From an uncultured Eubacteriales bacterium (GTDB lineage: Bacteria > Bacillota > Clostridia > Christensenellales > CAG-138): a stretch of DNA of 64,000 bases. The first letter of the stretch is position 1. Each line of letters opens with the position of its first letter. Positions 17,202 through 25,749 of the stretch are shown piece by piece. The position numbers and the translations under genes were made by a program. The notes under the pieces were generated by a model. The model had not been told where the DNA came from and made no database searches. It saw only the letters and a program-made list of their open reading frames with translations. Location of the stretch: the NCBI GenBank assembly GCA_900546845.1, contig UREK01000012.1, positions 7,202-71,201 of the forward strand. The letters are read 5' to 3'.

Positions 17202-18053
17202 TTACTGCTTGTTGTAAACATAAAAGCCGCGGCCGGCCTTGCGGCCGAGCAGCCCGCCGCGCACATATTTGCGCAGCAGCGGATGCGCGCGGTATTTGCT
17301 GTCGTGCGTCTCTTCAAAAAGCGTATCCATGATGGCGAGAACCACGTCAAGGCCGATGAGGTCGCCCAGCTCGAGCGGGCCCATCGGGTGGTTGCAGCCA
17401 AGGCGCATAGCCGCATCGATCCCCTCCGCGGAGGCGATGCCTTCCGCGTAAAGGCCAACGGCCTCGTTGATCATGGGGATGAGGATACGGTTTACCACGA
17501 AGCCCGGGCATTCCTGCACCTCCACCGGCTCTTTGCCAATGGCCCGCGCAAGGCACTCTGCCGTGGCGAACGTCTCCGCCGATGTACCGACGCCCCGGAT
17601 GATCTCCACGAGCTTCATCACTGTCGCCGGGTTGAAGAAATGCATGCCGATGACGCGGTCCGGCCGCTTCGTCGCGGATGCGATGTCCGTAATGGAGATG
17701 GACGAGGTGTTGCTTGCGAAGATCGTCTCCGCCGGGCAGATGCCGTCCAGCTCCTGGAATACGCTTTTCTTCACGTCCGCCCGCTCAACGATCGCCTCAA
17801 TGACGAGCGCCGCTTCCCTGGCGGGTGCGAGCTCCGTCGTAAACGCGATGCGGGAAAGGATTGCGTCCGCGTCCTCCCGTGCGAGTTTGCCGCGCGCGAC
17901 GCGCTTATCGAGCCCACCCGCAAGGCGCGCCTGTGCGCGCGCAAGGATCTCGTCGTTCACGTCGCGCACTGCGACGCGGTAGCCCGCCTGCGCGAACGCC
18001 TGGGCAATGTCGAGGCCCATCGTGCCTGCGCCGGTCACAAAGATCTGTTCCAT
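17202..18053 (-). CDS. hbd: 3-hydroxybutyryl-CoA dehydrogenase
   Basis: The enzyme reduces acetoacetyl-CoA to 3-hydroxybutyryl-CoA. The Rossmann loop GAGTMGLDIAQAF is at residues 7-19. The catalytic region GMHFFNPATVMKLVEI and the C-terminal CPGFVVNRILIPMINEA are both present. At 283 residues it matches clostridial Hbd. The start is 2 bp after the crt stop. No thiolase gene is present in the window. Confidence 0.94.
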   Translation of the reverse strand: MEQIFVTGAGTMGLDIAQAFAQAGYRVAVRDVNDEILARAQARLAGGLDKRVARGKLAREDADAILSRIAFTTELAPAREAALVIEAIVERADVKKSVFQELDGICPAETIFASNTSSISITDIASATKRPDRVIGMHFFNPATVMKLVEIIRGVGTSAETFATAECLARAIGKEPVEVQECPGFVVNRILIPMINEAVGLYAEGIASAEGIDAAMRLGCNHPMGPLELGDLIGLDVVLAIMDTLFEETHDSKYRAHPLLRKYVRGGLLGRKAGRGFYVYNKQ

Positions 18054-18055
18054 GG

Positions 18056-18847
18056 TTACTCCCCTTTAAAGTTCTCGCGCGGCTTCTTTTCCAAAAAGGC
18101 GCGCATAGCCATCTTTTGATCCTCCGTGTTGAAACAGAAGGAGAACAATTCTTCTTCCGTCGCAAGATCCACATCAATGAAGCGGTCCACGCGCGTGCTG
18201 ATCGCGCGTTTGCAGGCCTGCACCGCAATGGGCGCGTTGCCCGCAATCTGCGCGGCCATTTCCATGGCCCGATCCATCAGCTCCGCGTCCGGGTACACCG
18301 CGTTCACGAGGCGGATGCGCAGCGCTTCCGAAGCCGGGATCGGCTTGCCGGTGAGGATGAGCTGCATCGCATAGGATGCGCCGATCACACGCGGCAGCCG
18401 CTGCGTGCCGCCGAAGCCCGGCGTGATGCCGAGCGTCACCTCCGGCTGGCCCAGCTTCGCGCCCTCCGCGGCAAGGCGGATGTCGCAGCAGAGCGCAAGC
18501 TCCAGCCCGCCTCCGAGCGCATAGCCGTTGATCGCTGCGATGACGGGGACGCGCAGGTCGTCGAGCGCCTTAAACGCCCGGTGCGCAACGGCCGCGAAGC
18601 GCTTCGCGCCCCTTGCGTCCAAGCCGGCCATCTCGCCGATGTCCGCGCCCGCGATGAACGCCTTTTGCCCCATGCCCGTGATGATGAGCACGCGGATGGA
18701 ATCGTCCGCTTCGATCTCGCGCAGCGCCTGCTCCAGCTCAATCAGCGTTTCGGTGTTGAGCGCGTTGAGCGCGCGCGGCCGGTTCACGGTGAGCACAACG
18801 GCAGCGCCGTGCCGCTCCACGAGAATATTCTTTCTCATATTCTCCAT
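18056..18847 (-). CDS. crt: Crotonase / 3-hydroxybutyryl-CoA dehydratase
   Basis: Crt dehydrates 3-hydroxybutyryl-CoA to crotonyl-CoA. It has the enoyl-CoA hydratase marks NRPRALNALN (CoA binding), FIAGADIGEM (oxyanion hole), ALGGGLELAL and GQPEVTLGITPGFGGTQ, which includes the catalytic glutamate. The start at 18,847 has GGAGG 10 bp upstream. It is the first gene of a crt-hbd-bcd-etfB-etfA operon, starting about 150 bp after kamE. Confidence 0.93.
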   Translation of the reverse strand: MENMRKNILVERHGAAVVLTVNRPRALNALNTETLIELEQALREIEADDSIRVLIITGMGQKAFIAGADIGEMAGLDARGAKRFAAVAHRAFKALDDLRVPVIAAINGYALGGGLELALCCDIRLAAEGAKLGQPEVTLGITPGFGGTQRLPRVIGASYAMQLILTGKPIPASEALRIRLVNAVYPDAELMDRAMEMAAQIAGNAPIAVQACKRAISTRVDRFIDVDLATEEELFSFCFNTEDQKMAMRAFLEKKPRENFKGE

Positions 18848-18942
18848 CTGGTTCAAACCTCCTTGCGGTTATAAACAGCTCAATTTGGCTGGCCTCCCGG
18901 CCTTCCTAAGCTATGATATAGCATTTTGCGCTGAAAGTCTCC

Positions 18943-18958
18943 CGTTATTTTAATAACG
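18943..18958. promoter_or_regulatory. Rex-like inverted repeat upstream of crt
   Basis: CGTTATT-TT-AATAACG is a 7-bp perfect dyad. Its core GTTA-N6-TAAC has the same spacing as the redox repressor Rex operator (TTGTTAA-N4-TTAACAA). The outer bases differ from the consensus. Rex controls butyrate genes in Clostridium, so the placement 95 bp before crt makes sense. Confidence 0.35.
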
Positions 18959-18999
18959 CGCAAGGAGGTTTATTTTTTCACATAGCACGCTGGGCAGGC

Positions 19000-19791
19000 T
19001 TACTTGCCCATGCCGCGCTTGACCATTTCCTCCACCGCGAAGGAGGCGACGTCGTCCGCATACTTCTGCGGGCCGAAGCCCGCATCGTAGCCGAGCTCCT
19101 TGGCAAGCTCGTGCGTGATGCGCGCGCCGCCGCAGATGACGATGAAGCGGTCGCGCACGCCCTCGGCCTCCAGCAGCTCGATGAGCTCGGTGAGGTTCTG
19201 GATGTGCACGTCCTTCTGGGTGACGGTCTGGGAAACGAGGAGCACGTCCGCGTTGAGCTCCACCGCCTTCTTGACGAATTCCTCGTTGGGAACCTGCGCG
19301 CCCAGGTTGTAGGCTTCGATCATCTCATAGCGCTCGAGGCCGTAATGGCCCGCGAAGCCCTTGCGGTTCATGATCGCGTCGATGCCCACGGTATGCGCGT
19401 CGGTGCCGGTGGAAGCGCCGACCATCACCACCTTGCGGCCGATGTGCTCGCGGATGTACTCGTTGCACTCCTCCATCTCCATCGTGGTCGTTTCCACGGC
19501 CTGCACATGGATGTCGGTGTAATCCACCGTGTGGGAGCAGGAGCCATACACCACGTAGAAGGTGTACTCCGCGTCGAGGCTCTGGTTGAACGCGACGGAA
19601 GGCTCCATAAGGCCCATCTTCTTGGCGAGGATGCGCGCGGCCTCGGTGCCCTTATCGTCGTTTTTCACCGGCAGCGTGAAGCTCATCTGCACCTTGCCGT
19701 CGTTCATCGTGTCGCCGTAGGGCTTGAGCTTGGTCAGGTCCAGCGTCTTATCAAAATCTGCTTTATGGGTGTTATACAATCCGCTGCTCAT
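19000..19791 (-). CDS. kamE: D-lysine 5,6-aminomutase beta subunit (B12-binding)
   Basis: With KamD it moves the terminal amino group of beta-lysine or D-lysine from C6 to C5, using coenzyme B12 and PLP. The cobalamin motif DAHTVGID puts Asp131, His133 and Gly136 in the expected pattern. Lys144 matches the lysine known to anchor PLP in the Clostridium sticklandii beta subunit. The 263-residue length is normal. Its ATG directly follows the kamD stop (TAAATG). Confidence 0.95.
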   Translation of the reverse strand: MSSGLYNTHKADFDKTLDLTKLKPYGDTMNDGKVQMSFTLPVKNDDKGTEAARILAKKMGLMEPSVAFNQSLDAEYTFYVVYGSCSHTVDYTDIHVQAVETTTMEMEECNEYIREHIGRKVVMVGASTGTDAHTVGIDAIMNRKGFAGHYGLERYEMIEAYNLGAQVPNEEFVKKAVELNADVLLVSQTVTQKDVHIQNLTELIELLEAEGVRDRFIVICGGARITHELAKELGYDAGFGPQKYADDVASFAVEEMVKRGMGK

Positions 19792-21345
19792 TTACTTGTC
19801 CCCCTTCATCAGCTCAATAAACGGGTTGAAGTAGCAGTCGTCCTTCTGCACGACGCCCGCAAGGCCCTTGCCGCCGTCGCGGGAGCGCTTGATGTCCGCG
19901 AACGTGCCGCGCTCAAGCGTGCCGAAAAGGCCGATGTCTTCCATCTCGCCCAAGAGATTCGTCGCCTTGGTGAGCACCTCGTTGGCGCGCGTCTGCATGA
20001 TGCCGCCATCCTTGAACACGAGCTCGTTGCCGAGATCCTGCATGGTGCGGAAGATGTACTGCGCATTTTCGATAGAAAGCGCGCGGTCGCTCATGAACGG
20101 GGTGTGGATCGCCTCGGTGAGCATGCCCAGGAGGTGCAGCTTCTGGCCGGTGAGGATCGTCACCATGTTGAAGAGCGCGTCCTGCACATGGCCGCGGAAG
20201 ATGTTGCCGGTCATGAACTTCGTAGGCGGCATGTACTTGAGCGGCGCGTTGGGGAAGATCTCGCGCGCCATCTGCGCCTGGGCGAGTTCATAGAGGAAGC
20301 CGTTCTCCACGTCCGGGGAGATCTCGAACGCGTGGCCAAGACCCATCTGCTCCTCGGGCATGCCCGCGCAGACTGCGAACTGTTCGTTGAGGAACTGGGA
20401 AGCAAGCACTGTATGCGCCTCTTCCACGGCGTCTGCTGTGGTGAGGTAGTTGTCCTCGCCGGTGTTGATGATGACGCCTGCGAAGGAATTGATCACGCGG
20501 GAGAAGTATTGGTCGATGATCGTGCGCTGGGGGTTGATGTCGCGGAAAAGGATGCCGTAGAGCGCGTCGTTGAGCATCACGTCCAGGCGCTCCAAAGCGC
20601 CCATCGCCGCGATTTCCGGCATGCACAGGCCGGAGCAGTAGTTGCACAGGCGGATGTAGCGCTTTTCTTCCTTGCCGACCTCGTCGAGCGCCGCGCGCAT
20701 CAGGCGGAAGTTCTCCTGGGTGGCGTAGGTGCCGCCGAAGCCTTCCGTCGTCGCGCCATAGGGCACGTAGTCGAGGAGGGATTGTCCCGTCGTGCGGATG
20801 ACGGCGATGATGTCCGCGCCCTGCTTGGCCGCGGCCTTCGCCTGCACGATGTCCTCATAGATGTTGCCCGTCGCTACGATGACGTAAAGATACGGGCCTT
20901 CCTTGTCGCCGAATTCGCGGAGGAATTCGTTGCGCTCAGCTACGTTCGCACGGATGCGCGCGACGGTGGCTTCCGCTACGGGCATGATCGCCGCGCGGAT
21001 CTCCGCGGCGCTGTGCGCGGGGAGCTTGGTCAGGTCGAGTTCGCCCTTGTCGATCGCCTCGGCGATGGCCTGCGGGTCCTTGCCGGTTTCCGCCATAGCG
21101 TTGCCGATATAATAGGCCGCGCCGCCGGCGAGCACGCCGCGGTCAAACAGATGATCCACCACCACGTTGGGCAGCGGGACGTCCATCTCGTTCACATTGT
21201 CGATGCCGAGCAGGCGGCAAACCGCGCGCTCGACGGTGACGGTCGTATGCACGTCGATAAAGCTCTGCGTGTCGGCCGCGATATGCGCCGCACTTGCCCG
21301 CGCTTTGTCGACAAGCTCCCGGTTCAGGTTCAGTTTGCTCTGCAT
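19792..21345 (-). CDS. kamD: D-lysine 5,6-aminomutase alpha subunit
   Basis: This is the PLP-binding TIM-barrel subunit of the lysine/beta-lysine 5,6-aminomutase, 517 residues. Segments such as FIDVHTTVTVERAVCRLLG, KEGPYLYVIVATGNIYED and YCSGLCMPEIAAMGA fit the family. The start at 21,345 (MQSKLN) has AAAGGTGAT 6 bp upstream; the open frame further upstream runs through the kamA-kamD spacer and lacks a site. Confidence 0.95.
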   Translation of the reverse strand: MQSKLNLNRELVDKARASAAHIAADTQSFIDVHTTVTVERAVCRLLGIDNVNEMDVPLPNVVVDHLFDRGVLAGGAAYYIGNAMAETGKDPQAIAEAIDKGELDLTKLPAHSAAEIRAAIMPVAEATVARIRANVAERNEFLREFGDKEGPYLYVIVATGNIYEDIVQAKAAAKQGADIIAVIRTTGQSLLDYVPYGATTEGFGGTYATQENFRLMRAALDEVGKEEKRYIRLCNYCSGLCMPEIAAMGALERLDVMLNDALYGILFRDINPQRTIIDQYFSRVINSFAGVIINTGEDNYLTTADAVEEAHTVLASQFLNEQFAVCAGMPEEQMGLGHAFEISPDVENGFLYELAQAQMAREIFPNAPLKYMPPTKFMTGNIFRGHVQDALFNMVTILTGQKLHLLGMLTEAIHTPFMSDRALSIENAQYIFRTMQDLGNELVFKDGGIMQTRANEVLTKATNLLGEMEDIGLFGTLERGTFADIKRSRDGGKGLAGVVQKDDCYFNPFIELMKGDK

Positions 21346-21501
21346 GTTAATCACCTTTCTTCGGAAATTGTGGCTGCCGGCAAAGGCCGGCAAAGGCACA
21401 AAAACGCGCGTGAAAAATCGCTTTTTCGCGCTGCCGTTCCCCTGATGAAAGCGGCGCAGCGGGGATGCTGCCCGCACCCCCGCGCCGTGCCGCCGGAACT
21501 T

Positions 21502-22773
21502 TTACTTCTGCTTCTGCCTGTCGGCATAGCGATCCTTGCGCAGCAGCTTCGTCGGCTCGAGGTACTTCTGCTCGATGCCATGGGCGATGCCGGCAACGCC
21601 GGTGATCTCGGCCGCCTTGCGCTTGCCTTCGCAGACCTCGCAGTGGCACTCGTTCGCATAGTGCTCAGGCTCGGTGTAAGTGGTGATAACGCCCTCGAAG
21701 TTGCGCAGGATCACCTTGCGCGGCGTCTGGCTGATGACGTACTGCGGCATGACCGGGGTCTTGCCGCCGCCGCCCGGCGCGTCGACCACGAAGGTCGGGA
21801 TGCAGAAGCCGCTGGTGTGGCCGCGCAGTGCCTCCATGATTTCGATGCCCTTGGAGACCGGCGTGCGGAAGTGGGAAAGGCCGAGGGACGGGTCGCAAGC
21901 ATAGATGTAATACGGGCGGACGCGGATGCGCACAAGCTCGTTGACGAGCTTCTTCATCACGTATACGCAGTCGTTGACGCCGGCAAGGAGCACGCTCTGG
22001 TTGCCGAGCGGCACGCCCGCGTCAGCCAGCATCGCGGTCGCGCGCGCGGCTTCCTCGGTGATCTCGTTGGGATGGTTGAAATGGGTGTTCAGCCACACGG
22101 GATGGTGCTTCTTCAGGATCGCGCACAGCTCCGGCGTGATGCGCTGCGGCATGACGACCGGCGTGCGGGAACCGAGGCGGACGATCTCCACATGGGGGAT
22201 CTTGCGCAGCTCAGTCATGATGTAATCGAGCATCTCGTCGCTCTGCATCAAGCAGTCGCCGCCGGAAAGCAGCACGTCGCGCACCTCGGGATGGTTGCGC
22301 ACATAGTCGATGCAGGTGTCGATCTGGTTCTTGGGGACGGCGCAGTCATGCTGGCCGGCAAAACGCCTGCGGGTGCAGTGGCGGCAGTACATGGAGCACT
22401 GGTCGGTGATGAGCAGCAGCACGCGGTCCGGATAACGGTGCGTAAGGCCTGGGCAGGGGGAGTCGATGTCCTCATGCAGCGGGTCAGCGTCTTCATAGGG
22501 CGCAAAATGCAGCTCGGCATCCGTCGGGATCGCCTGCTTACGGATCGGGTCATGGGGATCGTCGAGGTCGATCAGGGAAAGATAGTACGGCGTGATGGCC
22601 ATGCGCAGCTTACCAAGCGTCGCTTTCACGCCCTCTTCCTCCTCGGGAGTCAGGGGCATATGCTTTTTGAGGTCTTCCAGCGTTTCGATGCGGTTTTCGA
22701 CTTGCCAATGCCAGTCGTTCCACTGGGCATCGGGCACGTCCTTAAACATGCCGTTGGCTCTGCTCTGTCTCAT
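21502..22773 (-). CDS. kamA: L-lysine 2,3-aminomutase (radical SAM)
   Basis: KamA converts L-lysine to L-beta-lysine, the first step. The radical-SAM cluster cysteines are at 126, 130 and 133 (CSMYCRHC). The PLP lysine is Lys338 in GGGGKTP, one residue from Lys337 of the Clostridium subterminale enzyme. Cys269 and the CHCEVC group (376, 378, 381) match its zinc ligands. At 423 residues it is full length. AAGGAG is upstream of the ATG. Confidence 0.97.
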   Translation of the reverse strand: MRQSRANGMFKDVPDAQWNDWHWQVENRIETLEDLKKHMPLTPEEEEGVKATLGKLRMAITPYYLSLIDLDDPHDPIRKQAIPTDAELHFAPYEDADPLHEDIDSPCPGLTHRYPDRVLLLITDQCSMYCRHCTRRRFAGQHDCAVPKNQIDTCIDYVRNHPEVRDVLLSGGDCLMQSDEMLDYIMTELRKIPHVEIVRLGSRTPVVMPQRITPELCAILKKHHPVWLNTHFNHPNEITEEAARATAMLADAGVPLGNQSVLLAGVNDCVYVMKKLVNELVRIRVRPYYIYACDPSLGLSHFRTPVSKGIEIMEALRGHTSGFCIPTFVVDAPGGGGKTPVMPQYVISQTPRKVILRNFEGVITTYTEPEHYANECHCEVCEGKRKAAEITGVAGIAHGIEQKYLEPTKLLRKDRYADRQKQK

Positions 22774-22825
22774 AATTTTAGGATCTCCTTTTTATCAGCA
22801 AAATTTGGAATTGCGCTTCTGATGT

Positions 22826-22861
22826 GCCGAAACCTGCGGGAGCGATCCCGCAGGCTTCGGC
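22826..22861 (-). other. Intra-operon stem-loop between kdd and kamA
   Basis: GCCGAA-x-CCTGCGGG, loop AGCGAT, and CCCGCAGG-x-TTCGGC form a 14-bp stem with one mismatch. There is no T-run after it on the minus strand, so it is probably an mRNA processing or stability element and not a full terminator. Confidence 0.5.
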
Positions 22862-22888
22862 GCCCGTTCGGGCTTTACAAGGGGAAAC

Positions 22889-23929
22889 TTAGCAATACTT
22901 CTCGTCGAACAGCTTGCGCAGTTTCGGGTTCTCGCGCAGCACGTTCAGGGTGATCTCGGCATGGTTCTTGGTGTAGCCGTTGCCGACGATCATGGTGACG
23001 TCCTTGCCAACACCTTCGGCGCCCAGAGCAGCCTTGGTGAAGCTCGTCGCCATGGAGAAGAAGTAGACGATACCATCGTCACGCACGGGCAGGATGGCGC
23101 TCATCTCGCAGTTCTCAATGTTCACGCAGCAGATGGAAATGTCGTATTCCTTGCCGTCGTTGGCCGCAAGCGCAGCGTCGAGGACGGCCACGGGCTCAGT
23201 CGCGGAAGCGACGATGACCTTGTTGTAAACGCCGAGCTCCATCAGCGCGTCAACCTGCTTCGGGTTGCGCACGACGCCAACCACGTTGCCCTTCGGGCCG
23301 ACCTTCTTCATGGCCTCATAGCCGCAGAGCACGCCGGATTTGCCGTTCGCGCCGAGGATGAGGACGCTGTCGCCTTCCTTGGGGAGCTTCCTGGCCTGGG
23401 CGGGTGCGCCGGCCACGTCGAGGGCCGCGAGGGCGAGCGGTTCGCTCATGTCGTCGGGCAGCTTCGCATAGATAGCGCTCTCAAACAGGATCGCCTTGCC
23501 TTCGATGTCAACGCGGTCGATTTCCTTGTGGATGGCCTTGATCTTGTCGATGCGCAGCGGGGTCATGGACAGGGACACGAGGGAAGCGATCTTGTCGCCG
23601 ACCTTCAGGTCGCGGTCCTTGAGGTCTTCGCCGATGTGGGCGACGCGGCCGATGAACATGCCGCCGGAACCGGTCACGGGGTTCTGCTGCTTGCCGCGCT
23701 CCGCCACGATGCCAAGGATCATTTCGCCGATCTTCTTCTCGTCGCCGCCGCAGGCCTCTTCGATCTGGGTGAAGGACGCGGAGTCGATGTTAAGGGAGAT
23801 GACGTCGCAGACGATCTCGTTGGAATAGACCTTGGACATATCGTTGTCGATCTTGTAAGCCGCCTGGGTCAGCACGCCCTTGGGTTCGATGACGCGATGG
23901 ATGCCGTACTTGTTGCCTTTCAGTTCCAT
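22889..23929 (-). CDS. kdd: L-erythro-3,5-diaminohexanoate dehydrogenase
   Basis: Kdd oxidatively deaminates 3,5-diaminohexanoate to 5-amino-3-oxohexanoate with NAD. The 346-residue protein has an alcohol-dehydrogenase-like fold with the nucleotide loop LILGANGKSG (about 190-199) and family segments GSGGMFIGRVAHIG and GNGYTKNHAEITL. AGGAGG precedes the ATG. The position between kce and kamA matches lysine fermentation clusters. Confidence 0.93.
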   Translation of the reverse strand: MELKGNKYGIHRVIEPKGVLTQAAYKIDNDMSKVYSNEIVCDVISLNIDSASFTQIEEACGGDEKKIGEMILGIVAERGKQQNPVTGSGGMFIGRVAHIGEDLKDRDLKVGDKIASLVSLSMTPLRIDKIKAIHKEIDRVDIEGKAILFESAIYAKLPDDMSEPLALAALDVAGAPAQARKLPKEGDSVLILGANGKSGVLCGYEAMKKVGPKGNVVGVVRNPKQVDALMELGVYNKVIVASATEPVAVLDAALAANDGKEYDISICCVNIENCEMSAILPVRDDGIVYFFSMATSFTKAALGAEGVGKDVTMIVGNGYTKNHAEITLNVLRENPKLRKLFDEKYC

Positions 23930-24007
23930 TGTTCTGGTTCCTCCTGTTTTGTTTTAATTTTTAAAAATGGTAGTTGCGTTACGCGAATCGCTTCGCGGGG
24001 TTCCTGT

Positions 24008-24832
24008 TCAGCGGGCCTTCAGGCTCAGGATCTCGCGGGCTTCCGCCGGGGATGCGATCTCGCGGCCCAGCTCGCGGGAGAGGCGGACGACCTTTTCCAC
24101 CAGCTCGCCGTTGCTGCGCGCAAGCACGCCGCGGGAGACGTAAAGGTTATCCTCAAAGCCGACGCGCACGTTGCCGCCCATCACGATCGTGGGCGCGGCG
24201 AGCGTGAAGGCGCTGCGGCCGATGCCGGTGGCCGTCCAGGTGGAGCCGGCGGGGATGGCATCCACGAGCCAGCAGAGGTTCTTCACCGTGGCCGGGGTGC
24301 AGCCGGGCACGCCCAGCACGAAGTTGAACTGCATCGGGTCGCCGGGAACCTGGCCCTTCTTCGCCATCTTGAGGACGGTGTCGAGGTGGCCCATCTCAAA
24401 GCACTCGTATTCCGGCTTGATGCCGTTTTCGATCATGCGCTTGCCGAACGCGCGCATGGTGGGCATGGTGTTTTCAAACACGTCGTCGCCAAAGTTGCAG
24501 GTGCCGCAGTCGAGCGTCGCCATCTCGGGGAACAGCTCGGTGGGCTGGAGGCGCTCCTCCGCAGTCATGCCGACCGCGCCGCCCGTGGAGGGGATGAGGA
24601 TCACATCCGGGATAACGGCCTTGATCGCATCCATGCAGACGCGGAAACGCTCGCGGCTCTGCGTCGGGGTGCCGTCGTCCTCGCGGACGTGTACATGGAC
24701 GACCGCCGCGCCCGCATCATAAGCGGACTTGGCCTCGCGGACGATCTCCTCAACGGTGTAGGGGACGCTTGGGTTCTGCTCCTTGGTGACTTCCGCGCCG
24801 CAGATGGCCGCCGTGATGATAAGCTTATCCAT
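24008..24832 (-). CDS. kce: 3-keto-5-aminohexanoate cleavage enzyme
   Basis: Kce reacts 5-amino-3-oxohexanoate with acetyl-CoA to give acetoacetate and 3-aminobutyryl-CoA. It is a zinc TIM-barrel (BKACE family) of 274 residues. His46 and His48 in VVHVHVRE are zinc ligands at the same numbers as in the characterised enzyme. The C-terminal half has GGNVRVGFEDNLY. AAAGGAG lies 7 bp before the ATG. Confidence 0.95.
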   Translation of the reverse strand: MDKLIITAAICGAEVTKEQNPSVPYTVEEIVREAKSAYDAGAAVVHVHVREDDGTPTQSRERFRVCMDAIKAVIPDVILIPSTGGAVGMTAEERLQPTELFPEMATLDCGTCNFGDDVFENTMPTMRAFGKRMIENGIKPEYECFEMGHLDTVLKMAKKGQVPGDPMQFNFVLGVPGCTPATVKNLCWLVDAIPAGSTWTATGIGRSAFTLAAPTIVMGGNVRVGFEDNLYVSRGVLARSNGELVEKVVRLSRELGREIASPAEAREILSLKAR

Positions 24833-24861
24833 ATTGCCGCTCCTTTCTTAAAAACCGCTTC

Positions 24862-25260
24862 TTATTTCTCGTGGGGGATGCGCTGGCTGTTCTTGGGGGT
24901 CACGCAGGTGCCGTGCGCACGGCAGACGACGATGGGCTCCGCAAGGAAGTCGGCTGCAGAGGGGCTGATGTCCGGGCGGGCGACGACGACCTTGCGCGCT
25001 TCGAACTTCATCGCGCGGGACGTGTTGCCGATGCGCTCGATCTCGCCGTAAACCTCGATGTAATCGCCGGCATAGACGGGCGCGAGGAACTCGATGTTGT
25101 CATACGCGCAGAACAGGCCTTCGTCGCCGTCGCACTTGATGAGAAGCTCGGTCGCCACATCGCCGAACAGATGCACCATATGCGCGCCGTCGACCAGGTT
25201 TCCGCCGTAATGCGCATCCTTTGCGCTCATCCTAAGCCGGATCGTAGAAGTAATCGCCAT
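24862..25260 (-). CDS. kal: 3-aminobutyryl-CoA ammonia-lyase
   Basis: Kal removes ammonia from 3-aminobutyryl-CoA to give crotonyl-CoA, joining the butyrate branch. The 132-residue hotdog-fold protein has STIRLRMSAKDAHYGGNLVDGA at its start (active-site region, given here as two parts STIRLRMS and AHYGGNLVDGA), FLAPVYAGDYIEVYGE and ARKVVVARP. It is the first gene after the lysine riboswitch. AGGAGG is upstream of the ATG. Confidence 0.93.
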   Translation of the reverse strand: MAITSTIRLRMSAKDAHYGGNLVDGAHMVHLFGDVATELLIKCDGDEGLFCAYDNIEFLAPVYAGDYIEVYGEIERIGNTSRAMKFEARKVVVARPDISPSAADFLAEPIVVCRAHGTCVTPKNSQRIPHEK

Positions 25261-25435
25261 AGTAGTAGCCTCCTGTGTATTAATGTATTTTCAAGGTCAA
25301 AACCAAGGGTTACAATCGTTTTGCTTTATCTTTTCAGCCTTCTGAGGTAGCTGTACGGGATCGGCACGGAGGGGAGATGCGCATGGTGCGCGGCCGGCAG
25401 CGTACAGCCTTGGCAATAGCGCACCATCGAGTTGG

Positions 25436-25481
25436 GAAAAACAAAAGCGCTACCGACATGGCAAAAGCACGTCGATAGCGC
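25436..25481 (-). terminator. Riboswitch-controlled terminator before kal
   Basis: Minus-strand GCGCTATCGAC and GTCGGTAGCGC form an 11-bp stem (one G-U pair) followed by TTTTGTTTTT. Its 5' arm contains the CTATC that closes aptamer helix P1, so the terminator and the lysine-bound aptamer should exclude each other. Confidence 0.88.
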
Positions 25482-25643
25482 TTCATCCTTCTCAGATGAC
25501 AGTCATGCCGCACTCAGCGGCATGCCCAAGCAAAGCGCGCGGGCCGCTACCTCGCTTTCGGCAGGGGGCACATTCACTTGCGGCATCGGGCTCCCGGCCC
25601 TTGCCATCCGCACGCTACCTTACTCCCTGCGCCTCTATCACTT
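25473..25643 (-). promoter_or_regulatory. Lysine riboswitch (L box) aptamer
   Basis: The minus-strand leader has the lysine-aptamer marks in order: GATAGAGGCGC with AGTA after it, a stem-loop, CTGCCGAAAGC, TTGGGCATGCC, ACTGTCAT, and GCGCTATC closing helix P1 with GATAG. The order and wording match L boxes such as that of Bacillus lysC. The sequence lies between a consensus promoter and a terminator, upstream of kal-kce-kdd-kamA-kamD-kamE. Because the terminator uses the P1 3' strand, lysine binding is predicted to allow transcription. Confidence 0.9.
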
Positions 25644-25664
25644 CGGTATTCAATTCACATATAT

Positions 25665-25693
25665 ATTATAAAAAGCGCACCGCCGAAAGTCAA
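25665..25693 (-). promoter_or_regulatory. Consensus sigma-A promoter of the lysine operon
   Basis: Minus-strand TTGACT (25,688-25,693) and TATAAT (25,665-25,670) are 17 bp apart. Transcription should start near 25,658, about 15-20 bases before the aptamer. Confidence 0.85.
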
Positions 25694-25749
25694 TGAGATT
25701 TTGGCGTTTCCGGCAAACTTTTGCGGATTCTTCACATTTCGGCCGCGGC

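Noticed and set aside
19111..22953. A 1,280-codon open frame opposite kamE, kamD and kamA
   Set aside because: Same cause. The minus-strand genes have clear motifs, starts and families.
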